From: Paraburkholderia sp. HP33-1
Lineage (GTDB): Bacteria > Pseudomonadota > Gammaproteobacteria > Burkholderiales > Burkholderiaceae
Direction: 5' to 3'
Length of the DNA: 64,000 nt
Assembly: GCF_021390595.1 (NCBI RefSeq)
Contig: NZ_JAJEJR010000001.1
Coordinates: 2,170,001-2,234,000 of the forward strand
Shown piece after piece: positions 26,913-36,910 of the stretch. Position numbers and translations under genes: made by a program. Position 1 is the first letter of the stretch, and every line of letters begins with the position of its first letter. The notes under the pieces were generated by a model. That model was not told where the DNA came from. It saw nothing but the letters and a program-made list of their open reading frames with translations, and searched no databases.

Positions 26913-29900
26913 TTAGCGCTGCATCGACTCCCACACCTTGTGCAGACGCTTCACAGAAACCGGCATCGGCGTGCGCAACTCCTGCGCGAACAGCGAGATG
27001 CGCAACTCCTCGAGCAGCCAGCGGAATTCCGCAAGCCGCGGATCGACTACGCCACCGCGCTGGGACACCGCGCGCTGATAGTGCTGCTGCAGCGGCTGGA
27101 GTTCCGCGGCCTGCCGCGCGTCGCGTGCGGGGTCCGCGCGCAGCTTGTCGATGCGCAGCGCCATCCCCTTCAGATAACGCGGGAAATGCGCGAGTTGCAC
27201 ATACGGCGTATCGACGACAAACCGCTTTCCGATCAACGCATCAAGCTGATTTTGCAGATCGGCGTATGCGGCCGCGAACGGCTTTGCCTGCAGGAGCTTC
27301 TTCGTCAGGCTCGCATACTCGCCGAGAATCTGTCCGACCAGCCGCGAGATTTCCTGTGCGAGCAGCGTAAGGCGGCTGCGCCCTTCGTCGCGTCGGGTGT
27401 GAAAGCTCGCATCGTCGTCAGGCAGCGGATCCTGCAGACACGCGCGGTCGAGTGCGGTGTCGATCAGTTGATCGCGCAGTTCTTCCTGCGTGCCGCGCGG
27501 CATAAACTGCATGGCCATTTCGCGCAGACCCGGCAGATTCTTCTCCAGATACTTGATCGGCTCCTTCAACTGCAGCGCGAAAAGTCGGCGCAAGCCCGCG
27601 CGATGAATCCGCGCGGCTTCTTCCGGCGAATCGAACACCTCGACGTCACAATGCGTGCCGCGATCCACCAGCGCTGGATAGCCGAACAGCGTCTGACCGC
27701 CGCGGCGAATTTCGAGCAGTTCGGGCAGCTTGCCGAAATTCCATGTGCTCAGGTTTTCATACAGTGCGGTGCCCGGCGCGCCATCCGGCGTCGCAGGCTG
27801 TGGAGCAGCGGCCGCGCCCTTGCCGCGCGACGCCCCGCTCGCGGCCGAACCCGAAGACTGCGCAGGCGACGCGACACCACCGCCGCCCGCATCGGCCAAG
27901 GCGGCGCCGGCCGCGCCCGAGACGAGCTTCTGGAAATGCTGCTGCGCCTGACCGCCAAGTTCGGAGCGCAGTTGCGACAGATTGCGCCCCATCGCGAGCT
28001 GCCGGCCATGTTCGTCGATGACCTTGAAGTTCATGAACAGATGCGCGGGCAGCGTCTCGAGCTTGAAGTCGGACTGCTTCATCGCGACCTGCGTCTGCTC
28101 GCGCACATCGGCGATCAGCGCCTCCAGCAGGCCGCCCGCTCCGAAACGCTGGGCGCTGTGCCGCTCGGCAAAGCCCGCCGCATATTCGGGCAGCGGCACG
28201 CAATGGCGACGCAGCTTCTGCGGCAGCGACTTCAGCAACAGTTGCGCCTTCTCCTTCAGCATGCCGGGCACGAGCCACTCGCAACGGCGCGCATCGACCT
28301 GGTTCAGCGCGTACAGCGGCACCGCGAGCGTCACGCCGTCGCGCGGCGTGCCCGGCTCGAAGTGATAGGTCAGCGTCATCTCGATGCCGGACATCGTCAG
28401 CCGCTTCGGGAACAGATCGGTCGTGACACCCGCTGCCTCGTGCCGCATCAGATCGTCGCGCGACAGATACAGGAGCCGCAGCTTGTCCTCCGGCTGGCCG
28501 CTCTTTTTGACCTCGTCGCGATACCACCGCTCGAACGACGCGCCTGTATAGATGCCGTCGGGCAGCGCCTGATCGTAGAACGCAAAGATCAATTCGTCAT
28601 CGACCAGCACGTCCTGCCGGCGCGACTTGTGCTCGAGCTGCTCGATGTCGGCAAGCAGCTTGCGGTTGTGCGCGAAAAACGCGAGCTTCGTGTCGAACTC
28701 GCCTTCAACGAGCGCCCCGCGAATAAACAACTCGCGCGCGCGCGCCGGGTCCTGCTTGCCGAACGCGACACGCCGCCGGTGATAGATCGGCAGGCCGTAC
28801 AGCATCGCCCGTTCGAACGCGGACACCTGCGCCGCGCGCTTTTCCCAATGGGGCTCGGACAGCGATTTCTTCAGCAGATGCGCGCCGACCTTCTCGACCC
28901 ACTCGGGCTCGATTTTCGCGATACAGCGTGCGTAAAGCCGGCTCGTTTCGACGAGCTCGGCGGCCATCACCCACTTGCCGGCCTTTTTCACGAGCGCCGA
29001 ACCCGGCCACAAATAGAACTTGATGCCACGCGCGCCGAGATAGTACGGCTCATCGTCGGCTTTCAGGCCGATGTTGCCGAGCAGACCGGTCAGCAGCGCA
29101 AGATGGATCTGCTCGAACGTCGCCTCCGCATCGTTGAGCCGCCAGCCGTGCTCGCGCACCACGGTCAGCAGTTGCGAGTGGACGTCGCGCCATTCACGCA
29201 GCCGCAGCTGCGACAGGAAGTTCTTGCGGCACTCGTCCTGCAGCTGCCGGTTCGATTTCTTGTGCGCAATCGCTTCGTCGAACCAGTTCCAGATCTTCAG
29301 CCACTGCAGGAATTCGGAGCGCTCGTCGGCGAACCGGCGGTGCGCCTGGTCGGCCTGCTCCTGCGCTTCGATCGGGCGATCGCGGGGGTCCTGCACGGAC
29401 AGCGCGCTCGCGATGATCAGCACTTCCTTCAGCGCCTGCTGGTCGCGTGCGGCGAGAATCATGCGGCCGACTCGCGGATCGAGCGGCAGGCGCGCGAGTT
29501 CGCGGCCGAGCGGCGTCAGACGGTTGTCGTCGTCGACCGCGCCGAGTTCGTTGAGCAACTGGTAGCCGTCGGAAATCGCGCGGCCCGGTGGCGGCTCGAT
29601 AAACGGGAACGTTTCGATCGCCGTCAGATGCAGCGACTTCATGCGCAGAATCACCGACGCGAGCGACGAGCGCAGGATTTCCGGATCGGTGAAGCGCGTG
29701 CGCCCCTGGAAGTCGTTTTCCTCGTACAGGCGAATGCAGATGCCATCGGCCACCCGGCCGCAACGTCCGGCGCGCTGGTTCGCGGCGGCCTGCGAAATCG
29801 ACTCGACTTGCAGTTGCTCGACCTTGTTGCGATACGAGTAACGCTTCACCCGCGCGAGGCCGGTGTCGACCACATAGCGGATGCCGGGTACCGTCAGCGA

Positions 29901-31013
29901 AGTTTCGGCGACGTTGGTCGCGAGCACGATGCGCCGCGCGTTCGAGGTGCGGAACACGCGCTCCTGCTCGGCGGCCGAGAGCCGCGCGAACAGCGGCAGA
30001 ATTTCCGTATGCGGCGGGTGATGCTTGCGCAGCGCCTCGGCGGCGTCGCGAATCTCGCGCTCGCCGGGCAGGAACACCAGTACGTCGCCGGGGCCTTCGC
30101 GGCACAGTTCGTCGACGGCGTCGACGATCGCTTCCATCAGATCGCGATCAGTCTCGCGCTGCGTCTTCGGGCGCTCGCGGCCAGACGACGACGCGGCACC
30201 CGAGCTTCCTTGCGCCGCCTTGATCGCCGGGCTGTCCTCGACGACCGGACGGTAACGCACCTCGACCGGATACAGCCGCCCGCTCACTTCGATCACCGGG
30301 GCGGGCTTGTCGTCGCTGCCGAAATGACGCGCAAAACGGTCGGCGTCGATCGTCGCCGAGGTCACGATCAGCTTCAGATCGGGACGCTTCGGAAGAATCT
30401 CCTTCAGGTACCCGAGCAGAAAATCGATGTTCAGGCTGCGCTCGTGCGCTTCGTCGATGATCAGCGTGTCGTACGCCTTCAGCAGCGGATCGGTCTGCGT
30501 TTCTGCAAGCAGAATGCCATCGGTCATCAGCTTGACCGATGCGCCCGGCGCGAGGTTGTCGTTGAAGCGCACCTTGTAGCCGACCACTTCGCCGAAGGGC
30601 GTGCCGAGTTCCTCGGCGATACGGCGTCCGGTCGCCGACGCGGCGATCCGGCGTGGCTGCGTATGGCCGATCAGACCATTGCCACCGGCACCGGGACCAC
30701 GGCCGAGCGTGAGGCAGATTTTTGGCAGCTGCGTGGTCTTGCCCGAGCCGGTTTCACCCGACACGATCACTACCTGATTCTTCGCTATCGCCCGCGCGAT
30801 CTCGTCGCGGCGGCCAGAGACCGGAAGCGCTTCGGGGAACGTGATCGGTGGAATCGGATTGGGCTCGACGACTCGCGGCGCTCGCGGTTCGCGCGGCGCG
30901 CGAGGTTCCTTGCGCGCCGCGCCGGGTTGCGTGTCGCGCGAAGTGTGACGTTGCTCGCCGGCCGGCGCCGGTTTCTCGTTCGCCCCAGCGGGACTTTTGG
31001 GTACATTCGACAT
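26913..31013 (-). CDS. hrpA: ATP-dependent RNA helicase HrpA (DEAH box)
   Basis: Cytoplasmic DEAH-box helicase of 1366 residues, slightly longer than E. coli HrpA, which rescues stalled ribosomes and processes mRNA. Motifs: Walker A GETGSGKTT, DEAH box IIDEAHERS, motif III SATIDADRF, motif VI QRAGRCGRV, followed by the helicase-associated and OB-fold regions and a long HrpA C-terminal domain. A disordered, basic N-terminal tail of about 65 residues and a Ser/Ala/Gly/Pro-rich insert near residues 1010-1085 are extra. The ATG at 31013 lies only 23 bp from the divergent argA start, leaving almost no leader. Confidence 0.95.
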   Translation of the reverse strand: MSNVPKSPAGANEKPAPAGEQRHTSRDTQPGAARKEPRAPREPRAPRVVEPNPIPPITFPEALPVSGRRDEIARAIAKNQVVIVSGETGSGKTTQLPKICLTLGRGPGAGGNGLIGHTQPRRIAASATGRRIAEELGTPFGEVVGYKVRFNDNLAPGASVKLMTDGILLAETQTDPLLKAYDTLIIDEAHERSLNIDFLLGYLKEILPKRPDLKLIVTSATIDADRFARHFGSDDKPAPVIEVSGRLYPVEVRYRPVVEDSPAIKAAQGSSGAASSSGRERPKTQRETDRDLMEAIVDAVDELCREGPGDVLVFLPGEREIRDAAEALRKHHPPHTEILPLFARLSAAEQERVFRTSNARRIVLATNVAETSLTVPGIRYVVDTGLARVKRYSYRNKVEQLQVESISQAAANQRAGRCGRVADGICIRLYEENDFQGRTRFTDPEILRSSLASVILRMKSLHLTAIETFPFIEPPPGRAISDGYQLLNELGAVDDDNRLTPLGRELARLPLDPRVGRMILAARDQQALKEVLIIASALSVQDPRDRPIEAQEQADQAHRRFADERSEFLQWLKIWNWFDEAIAHKKSNRQLQDECRKNFLSQLRLREWRDVHSQLLTVVREHGWRLNDAEATFEQIHLALLTGLLGNIGLKADDEPYYLGARGIKFYLWPGSALVKKAGKWVMAAELVETSRLYARCIAKIEPEWVEKVGAHLLKKSLSEPHWEKRAAQVSAFERAMLYGLPIYHRRRVAFGKQDPARARELFIRGALVEGEFDTKLAFFAHNRKLLADIEQLEHKSRRQDVLVDDELIFAFYDQALPDGIYTGASFERWYRDEVKKSGQPEDKLRLLYLSRDDLMRHEAAGVTTDLFPKRLTMSGIEMTLTYHFEPGTPRDGVTLAVPLYALNQVDARRCEWLVPGMLKEKAQLLLKSLPQKLRRHCVPLPEYAAGFAERHSAQRFGAGGLLEALIADVREQTQVAMKQSDFKLETLPAHLFMNFKVIDEHGRQLAMGRNLSQLRSELGGQAQQHFQKLVSGAAGAALADAGGGGVASPAQSSGSAASGASRGKGAAAAPQPATPDGAPGTALYENLSTWNFGKLPELLEIRRGGQTLFGYPALVDRGTHCDVEVFDSPEEAARIHRAGLRRLFALQLKEPIKYLEKNLPGLREMAMQFMPRGTQEELRDQLIDTALDRACLQDPLPDDDASFHTRRDEGRSRLTLLAQEISRLVGQILGEYASLTKKLLQAKPFAAAYADLQNQLDALIGKRFVVDTPYVQLAHFPRYLKGMALRIDKLRADPARDARQAAELQPLQQHYQRAVSQRGGVVDPRLAEFRWLLEELRISLFAQELRTPMPVSVKRLHKVWESMQR

Positions 31014-31021
31014 GGGGGCGC

Positions 31022-31029
31022 ATTATAAT
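31022..31029. promoter_or_regulatory. Shared symmetric -10 box for divergent hrpA and argA
   Basis: ATTATAAT reads as TATAAT on both strands (31024-31029 plus; 31027-31022 minus). Distances to the argA ATG (31037) and the hrpA ATG (31013) are 7-8 bp, so either transcript would start at or within a base or two of the start codon. No Shine-Dalgarno sequence precedes either start. Confidence 0.55.
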
Positions 31030-31036
31030 CCCCGGC

Positions 31037-32425
31037 ATGAATTCCCAAACCGACCTCGCCCCCGCGCCCGCGAGCGTTCCGGCCCCCGCCGAGTCGCCGG
31101 AGACCCTCGCCCAGCACGCGCAATTCGTCGACTGGATGCGTTCAGTCGCCCCGTATATCCACGCGTTCCGAAACAAGACGTTCGTCGTCGGTTTCGGCGG
31201 CGAAGTGGTGCATCAGGGGTTGCTGAACGCGCTCGTGTCGGACATCGCGCTGCTGCAGGCAATGGGCATCCAGATCGTGCTCGTGCACGGCTCGCGCCCG
31301 CAGGTCGAGGAGCAGATGAGCCTGCACGGCGTCGAATCAGAGTTTTCGCACGGCATGCGCATCACCGACGCGCGAGCGCTCGAGTCCGCGAAGGAAGCGG
31401 CCGGCGAAGTGCGTCTCGACATCGAGGCCGCGATCAGCCAGGGTTTGCCGAATACGCCCATGGCGCACGCGCACATCAGCGTCGTGTCGGGCAACTTCGT
31501 CACGGCGCGCCCGGTCGGCATTCTGGACGGCGTCGACTTCCAGCACACGGGCCTCGTGCGCAAGATCGACGCGGATTCGATCCGCCACTCGCTCGCGAGC
31601 CGCAAGCTCGTGCTGCTGTCGCCGCTTGGCTTCTCGCCAACCGGCGAGGCATTCAATCTGTCGATGGAAGACGTGGCCTCGGCCGCGGCAATCGCGCTGC
31701 GCGCCGACAAGATCGTGTTCCTGACCGAAACGCCGGGCCTGATGGAAACCGGCGAAAGCGGCACCGAGCTGATCCGCGAACTGTCGCTCGACGACGCGTA
31801 CAAGCTGCACGAAAGCGGCGAAGTCACCGGCGACGCCGGGTTCTACCTCAAGCATTCGATCCGCGCCTGTCGCGGCGGCGTGCCGCGCGCGCACATCATC
31901 CCGTACGCGCTCGACGGCAGCCTGCTGCTCGAACTGTTCCTGCACGACGGCGTCGGCACGATGATCTCGTACGAGAACCTCGAAAGCCTGCGCGAAGCCA
32001 CGCCGGACGACGTCGGCGGCATTCTCGCGCTGATCGAGCCGCTCGAATCGGACGGCACGCTGGTGCGGCGAGGCCGTCACCAGATCGAGCGCGACATCGA
32101 CCATTTCTCGGTGATCGAGCACGATGGCGTGCTGTTCGGCTGCGCGGCGCTGTATCCGTATCCGCAGGAGCGCATCGGCGAAATGGCCTGCCTGACGGTC
32201 GCGCCCGAAGCGCAAGGCACCGGCGACGGCGAGCGCCTGCTCAAGCGCATCGAGCAGCGCGCGCGGGCGCGCGGCCTTACGCGCATTTTCGTGCTCACCA
32301 CACGTACCGAACACTGGTTTCTCAAGCGCGGCTTCGTCAAAGTCACGGTCGACGACCTGCCTGAAGACCGCCGCCGACTCTACAACTGGCAGCGCAAGTC
32401 ACTCGTGCTGATGAAACAGCTTTGA
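31037..32425 (+). CDS. argA: Amino-acid N-acetyltransferase (N-acetylglutamate synthase)
   Basis: First step of arginine synthesis: acetyl-CoA plus glutamate to N-acetylglutamate, in the cytoplasm. The 462 residues comprise an amino-acid-kinase-like domain (about 25-295, with FRNKTFVVGFGGEVV and LVHGSRPQVEEQM) and a C-terminal GNAT domain (about 315-450, with acetyl-CoA motif ACLTVAPEAQGTGDGERLL). The kinase-like part normally carries arginine feedback control. The ATG at 31037 is chosen over upstream in-frame codons that would run into hrpA. It lacks a ribosome site and may be leaderless. Confidence 0.94.
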   Translation: MNSQTDLAPAPASVPAPAESPETLAQHAQFVDWMRSVAPYIHAFRNKTFVVGFGGEVVHQGLLNALVSDIALLQAMGIQIVLVHGSRPQVEEQMSLHGVESEFSHGMRITDARALESAKEAAGEVRLDIEAAISQGLPNTPMAHAHISVVSGNFVTARPVGILDGVDFQHTGLVRKIDADSIRHSLASRKLVLLSPLGFSPTGEAFNLSMEDVASAAAIALRADKIVFLTETPGLMETGESGTELIRELSLDDAYKLHESGEVTGDAGFYLKHSIRACRGGVPRAHIIPYALDGSLLLELFLHDGVGTMISYENLESLREATPDDVGGILALIEPLESDGTLVRRGRHQIERDIDHFSVIEHDGVLFGCAALYPYPQERIGEMACLTVAPEAQGTGDGERLLKRIEQRARARGLTRIFVLTTRTEHWFLKRGFVKVTVDDLPEDRRRLYNWQRKSLVLMKQL

Positions 32426-32502
32426 GTGGCCGATGATCGCCCCCATCTGATCCGAACAGGCATCGTCTGCCCGCCCCAACACGATTACAGGAGAAGCACA
32501 GC

Positions 32503-32775
32503 ATGACTCGTATGGTTCAATGCGCGAAGCTCGGCAAGGAAGCCGAAGGCCTCGATTTCCCGCCGCTGCCGGGCGAACTCGGCAAGCGGATCTACGAAAG
32601 TATCTCGAAGGAAGCCTGGCAGGCCTGGCTGAAGCAGCAGACCATGCTGATCAACGAAAACCGCCTGAACATGGCCGATCCGCGCGCGCGTCAATATCTG
32701 ATGAAGCAGACCGAAAAGTTCTTCTTCGGCGAAGGCGCGGACACCGCATCGGGCTACGTGCCGCCGTCGGCCTGA
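32503..32775 (+). CDS. Fe(2+)-trafficking / oxidative damage protection protein YggX
   Basis: Small cytoplasmic protein of 90 residues of the YggX family, which protects iron-sulfur clusters and is linked to iron handling. The sequence [21 protein letters not shown] with Cys7 and the segment [19 protein letters not shown] are diagnostic. An AGGAGA ribosome site precedes the ATG. It follows argA by 77 bp and ends at a strong intrinsic terminator, so it may share the argA transcript. Confidence 0.95.
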   Translation: MTRMVQCAKLGKEAEGLDFPPLPGELGKRIYESISKEAWQAWLKQQTMLINENRLNMADPRARQYLMKQTEKFFFGEGADTASGYVPPSA

Positions 32776-32826
32776 GCCTGCCTCGTCCGGGACGACACCA
32801 GCCGTCGTCCGGACCGACCGCCCGCC

Positions 32827-32859
32827 AAAAATCCGCGCCGCGAGCGCGGATTTTTTTTC
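32827..32859 (+). terminator. Intrinsic terminator after yggX
   Basis: ATCCGCGC, 5-base loop, GCGCGGAT, followed by eight T residues. Confidence 0.9.
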
Positions 32860-33348
32860 GCCCCAATGCCGGGTAGCACGATCCTCCGTCATCGTGCTAA
32901 CATGTGCGTCCTTTCAACATCATCTCACCTTCATTCGCGTTCGTTTCAAGCTGGCTCGCCGTGCATGTTGCGCGCGGGCGCCATCCTGAATCGAGCTGTT
33001 TTTAAACAAGAAGGCTCGTCGGTCGTTTCCCCGCCTCAGCGGAAAATTCAAGATCGGCCTTTTTCGTTTCAAGCCTTCAGTGGCGTATGGGCAAGCTTCC
33101 CGGCAACCCTGCGTCCTTCGTGCATCTGCCCCCCTTCCACGGCCACGCAGGTGCAACAGTCAGCACAACCTAGATGAGTGTTTTTTCGCGACCTGGTCGC
33201 GAGGCACGGGCGTTTGCTTTTTTCGCCCTCTGTTGCGCCGCCGGCGAACCGGTGCCGCGGATGCCCTCGCTTTGTTCGCGAAATTGCACTTCCAGCAACC
33301 GAGGCGGAACGCATCACGAGTTTCGTCGCAGTCATTGGAGTTTTAACC
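32860..33348 (+). other. Long leader region upstream of the MFS transporter
   Basis: About 490 bp with no convincing gene; the open frames through it lack ribosome sites. It contains stem-forming segments: CGCGACC/GGTCGCG at about 33187-33202 and a CCCGGCAACCC motif near 33099-33109 reminiscent of conserved riboswitch loops. Whether this is an RNA regulator is not determinable from one sequence. Confidence 0.35.
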
Positions 33349-34818
33349 TTGACCGCTTCCAGCAACGGCTTCTGGCGACATCACAAACAGGAACAACGCC
33401 TTTCCCTCGACGACATCACCGTCGTCGATCACTCCCTCCTGAAACGGGCGGTCGGCGCCATGGCGCTCGGCAACGCGATGGAATGGTTCGACTTCGGCGT
33501 GTACAGCTATATCGCGGTCACGCTCGGCAAAGTGTTCTTCCCATCGTCGAGCCCGTCGGCGCAGCTCATCGCGACTTTCGGCACGTTTGCCGCGGCGTTT
33601 CTCGTGCGGCCGATCGGCGGCATGGTGTTCGGGCCGCTCGGCGACCGCATCGGCCGTCAGCGCGTGCTGGCGATGACGATGATCATGATGGCCGCGGGCA
33701 CCTTCGCGATCGGCCTGATTCCCAACTACGCGACGATCGGCATTCTCGCGCCGGCGCTGTTGCTGCTTGCGCGCCTCGTGCAGGGATTTTCGACCGGCGG
33801 CGAGTATGGCGGCGCCGCGACCTTCATCGCCGAATTCTCGACCGACAAGCGCCGCGGCTTCATGGGCAGCTTCCTCGAGTTCGGTACGCTGATCGGCTAC
33901 GTGCTCGGCGCGGGCACGGTCGCGCTGCTGACGGCGACACTGTCGACCGACGCGTTGCTGTCCTGGGGCTGGCGCGTCCCGTTCCTGATCGCCGGTCCGC
34001 TCGGTCTGATGGGTCTCTACATCCGCATGAAGCTCGAGGAAACGCCCGCGTTCAGGAAGCAGGCCGAAGAGCGGGAAGCCGAGGACCGCGCGCTGCCCAA
34101 GCAATCGTTTCGTCAACTGCTCGTGCAGCAATGGAAGCCGCTGCTGCTGTGCGTCGGCCTCGTGCTGATCTTCAACGTGACCGACTACATGGCGCTGTCG
34201 TATCTGCCGAGCTATCTGTCGGCGACGCTGCACTTCAACGAAACGCACGGCCTGTTCCTCGTGCTGCTCGTGATGATCCTGATGATGCCGATGACGCTGG
34301 CCGCCGGCCGTCTGTCCGACAAGATCGGCCGCAAGCCGGTGATGCTGCTCGGTTGCGTCGGTCTCTTCGCGCTGTCGATTCCCGCGCTGCTGCTGATTCG
34401 CATGGGTACGGTGCTGCCGGTGTTCGGCGGGCTGATGATCCTCGGCGTGCTGCTGTCGTGCTTCACAGGCGTAATGCCGTCGGCGCTGCCGGCGCTGTTC
34501 CCGACGAAGATCCGCTACGGCGCGCTCGCGATCGGCTTCAACATCTCGGTGTCGCTGTTCGGCGGTACGACGCCGCTCGTGACCGCATGGCTCGTCGAGC
34601 GGACCGGCAATCTGATGATGCCCGCGTACTATCTGATGGGTGCATCGCTGATCGGCATCGTATCGGTGCTCGCGTTGCGCGAAACCGCCCGCAAACCGCT
34701 GCTCGGCTCGGGTCCGTGCGTCGCGACGCGCGCCGAAGCGCACGCGGTGCTGCGCGGCGAGCGCGAGGCCGAGGAGATGGATGAACGCTTCGCGGAGGCT
34801 GCGACCGCGCGCGCCTGA
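33349..34818 (+). CDS. MFS transporter of the ProP (metabolite:proton symporter) family
   Basis: Inner-membrane 12-helix transporter of about 489 residues. The N-terminal NAMEWFDFGVYSY is the hallmark of the metabolite:H+ symporter family (ProP, KgtP, ShiA), and GPLGDRIGRQR is the MFS loop 2-3 signature. In this family substrates include proline/betaine, 2-oxoglutarate and other carboxylates; the closest look is ProP. The chosen start is the TTG at 33349, eight bases after GGAG and directly before the Ser-rich N terminus. The upstream part of the open frame (to 33178) has no transporter features. A strong terminator follows. Confidence 0.85.
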   Translation: MTASSNGFWRHHKQEQRLSLDDITVVDHSLLKRAVGAMALGNAMEWFDFGVYSYIAVTLGKVFFPSSSPSAQLIATFGTFAAAFLVRPIGGMVFGPLGDRIGRQRVLAMTMIMMAAGTFAIGLIPNYATIGILAPALLLLARLVQGFSTGGEYGGAATFIAEFSTDKRRGFMGSFLEFGTLIGYVLGAGTVALLTATLSTDALLSWGWRVPFLIAGPLGLMGLYIRMKLEETPAFRKQAEEREAEDRALPKQSFRQLLVQQWKPLLLCVGLVLIFNVTDYMALSYLPSYLSATLHFNETHGLFLVLLVMILMMPMTLAAGRLSDKIGRKPVMLLGCVGLFALSIPALLLIRMGTVLPVFGGLMILGVLLSCFTGVMPSALPALFPTKIRYGALAIGFNISVSLFGGTTPLVTAWLVERTGNLMMPAYYLMGASLIGIVSVLALRETARKPLLGSGPCVATRAEAHAVLRGEREAEEMDERFAEAATARA

Positions 34819-34852
34819 TCGGCGCGGTTTTCCCCGCAGGCGTAGTTGCGAA

Positions 34853-34886
34853 AGCGGGCCGGCGAATTTCGCCGGCCCGCTTTTTT
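34853..34886. terminator. Intrinsic terminator between the MFS and phosphoesterase genes
   Basis: AGCGGGCCGGCGA/TCGCCGGCCCGCT stem and a run of six T residues; it overlaps the last base of the convergent phosphoesterase stop codon. Confidence 0.9.
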
Positions 34887-35373
34887 ATGTCAGCAGCGAA
34901 TCGAATGTCGCGCTGATCTGCCCGCCGTCCACCATCAGCCTGCCCGCGCACACCGGCAACTTGAAGCGCCGTGGCCCCGCGCTGCCCGGGTTGACGTACA
35001 GCACGCCGTCGCGCTCGGCGATCGACGGCTTGTGCGAATGGCCGCTCACCACGACGCGAATGCCCTCCTCGCCCGGTGCGCAGTCGAGATCGGCGATATC
35101 GTGCACGACGAGAATCGTCACCTGCTGCACGGTCAGCCTCGCATGTGTGGGCAGCGACGCCGCCCAGTCGCCGGTATCGTTGTTGCCGCGCACCGCGGTG
35201 AGCGGTGCGATCCGCGCGAGCGCGTCGAGCACGTCCGGGTTGCAGATATCGCCCGCGTGGATGATCGCGTCGCAGCCGTCGAGATAGCGCAGCGCTTCGG
35301 GACGCACGAGGTTGTGCGTATCGGAGATGAGCCCGATACGGGTAGCGGTCGAACGAGCCCGGCGTGCAGTCAT
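34885..35373 (-). CDS. YfcE-like metallophosphoesterase
   Basis: Calcineurin-like phosphoesterase of about 162 residues. The dimetal motifs are complete: SDTH, IIHAGDICN, GNND, VVSGHSHKP and the NPGSAGP end, in the order of the YfcE/MJ0936 family of phosphodiesterases. The substrate is unknown. The ATG at 35373, preceded by GTGAGG, is preferred to the GTG at 35385, which would overlap the upstream gene's stop. It is the last gene of a probable three-gene unit with the membrane protein and TMEM175 genes. Confidence 0.85.
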   Translation of the reverse strand: MTARRARSTATRIGLISDTHNLVRPEALRYLDGCDAIIHAGDICNPDVLDALARIAPLTAVRGNNDTGDWAASLPTHARLTVQQVTILVVHDIADLDCAPGEEGIRVVVSGHSHKPSIAERDGVLYVNPGSAGPRRFKLPVCAGRLMVDGGQISATFDSLLT

Positions 35374-35381
35374 GCTCAGCC

Positions 35382-36188
35382 TCACTCCGCCTGCGGCCCG
35401 GCCAGCTCTCGCGGCGCCGCGTCAGCGCGCCGCTGCCCAGCCAGCAAGCGCCGGGTCAAACCCTGCACGACGACCGAGACCACCGCCGCGCACGCAAACC
35501 CCGTCGCCACGCCGTACTGCGGCAGCAGCGCTGCCGTCACCGCGAAGAACGCCGCGAACGAGCCGCGCCCGACCACCATGCCGCGCATCAGCAGCGCGAC
35601 GAAGTCCGCGCCATGCGAGCGCTGCGCCGACACCGCGAGCACGATGCCGAGCAGCGGAAACACCGACAGCACGCCACTCCACGCCGCACCCATCGATACC
35701 GAGGCCGTCGTCACCGCGAGCGTCAGCAGCGCGCCCGCGAGCATCCGCACGGCCAGATCCGCGAGCCCGACACGCGCCGCCGGCACATGGCCCGTCACAC
35801 GCGGCAAGCAGCTCTGCGATACCCCAACGGCGGCACACGCCGCCGCCATCGCCCAGCCGATCGAGCCGGGCAGCCGCACGAGCAGCAAAGCCGCGCCGAG
35901 CCAGCCGGCCATGCCCGCGACCAGTGCCAGCGGCCAGTCGAAGCGCCGGCAGGTCCACCCATAAGCAAGATTGAATGCCTCGGACGCGGCGATCGCCGCC
36001 ACCGACGCCGCCGATGCCTGCGCCGCGAACGCCGGCCCGTGCTCGAGCGCGAGCAGCAGCACGATCGGTCCGGCGACGACCGGCAGCCCCGCGAGCCATC
36101 CCGCGACCGACGGTCCCCAAACGCGCGCGGCCGCCGTCAGCGCGGCAAGAAAGGCCGGCACCAGCACGAGCTTCAGTGCGAGCAACAT
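35382..36188 (-). CDS. Integral membrane protein of unknown function
   Basis: Protein of 268 residues, very rich in Ala, Leu and Val, with about eight predicted membrane helices and a short charged C-terminal tail. The N terminus MLLALKLVLVPAFLAALTAA has a loading-helix look, followed by WLAGLPVVAGPIVLLLALE. I do not recognise a family with confidence. It starts two bases before the TMEM175 stop region (36191) and ends eight bases before the phosphoesterase ATG, so it belongs to that operon. The ATG at 36188 is the first methionine after unrelated upstream sequence. Confidence 0.75.
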   Translation of the reverse strand: MLLALKLVLVPAFLAALTAAARVWGPSVAGWLAGLPVVAGPIVLLLALEHGPAFAAQASAASVAAIAASEAFNLAYGWTCRRFDWPLALVAGMAGWLGAALLLVRLPGSIGWAMAAACAAVGVSQSCLPRVTGHVPAARVGLADLAVRMLAGALLTLAVTTASVSMGAAWSGVLSVFPLLGIVLAVSAQRSHGADFVALLMRGMVVGRGSFAAFFAVTAALLPQYGVATGFACAAVVSVVVQGLTRRLLAGQRRADAAPRELAGPQAE

Positions 36189-36190
36189 GC

Positions 36191-36766
<576 letters not shown>

Positions 36767-36910
36767 GCGAGTCCCGGAGATCCATGCGGTTCGGCGCACA
36801 GCCCGCCCGCGCCTTGCAGGGGAGCCGCGCCGCTGCCGATTATCAGCGATGGCGCGAGGCTTTGTCGATGCGCGGGAGCCGGCCGCGCGGATGACGCTAT
36901 CCGCCGCGGC

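Noticed and set aside
26574..31028. Plus-strand frame of nearly 1500 codons across hrpA
   Set aside because: Antisense shadow; hrpA helicase motifs on the minus strand are unambiguous.
32866..33177. 103-residue frame after yggX
   Set aside because: No ribosome site, no recognisable features; part of the transporter leader.
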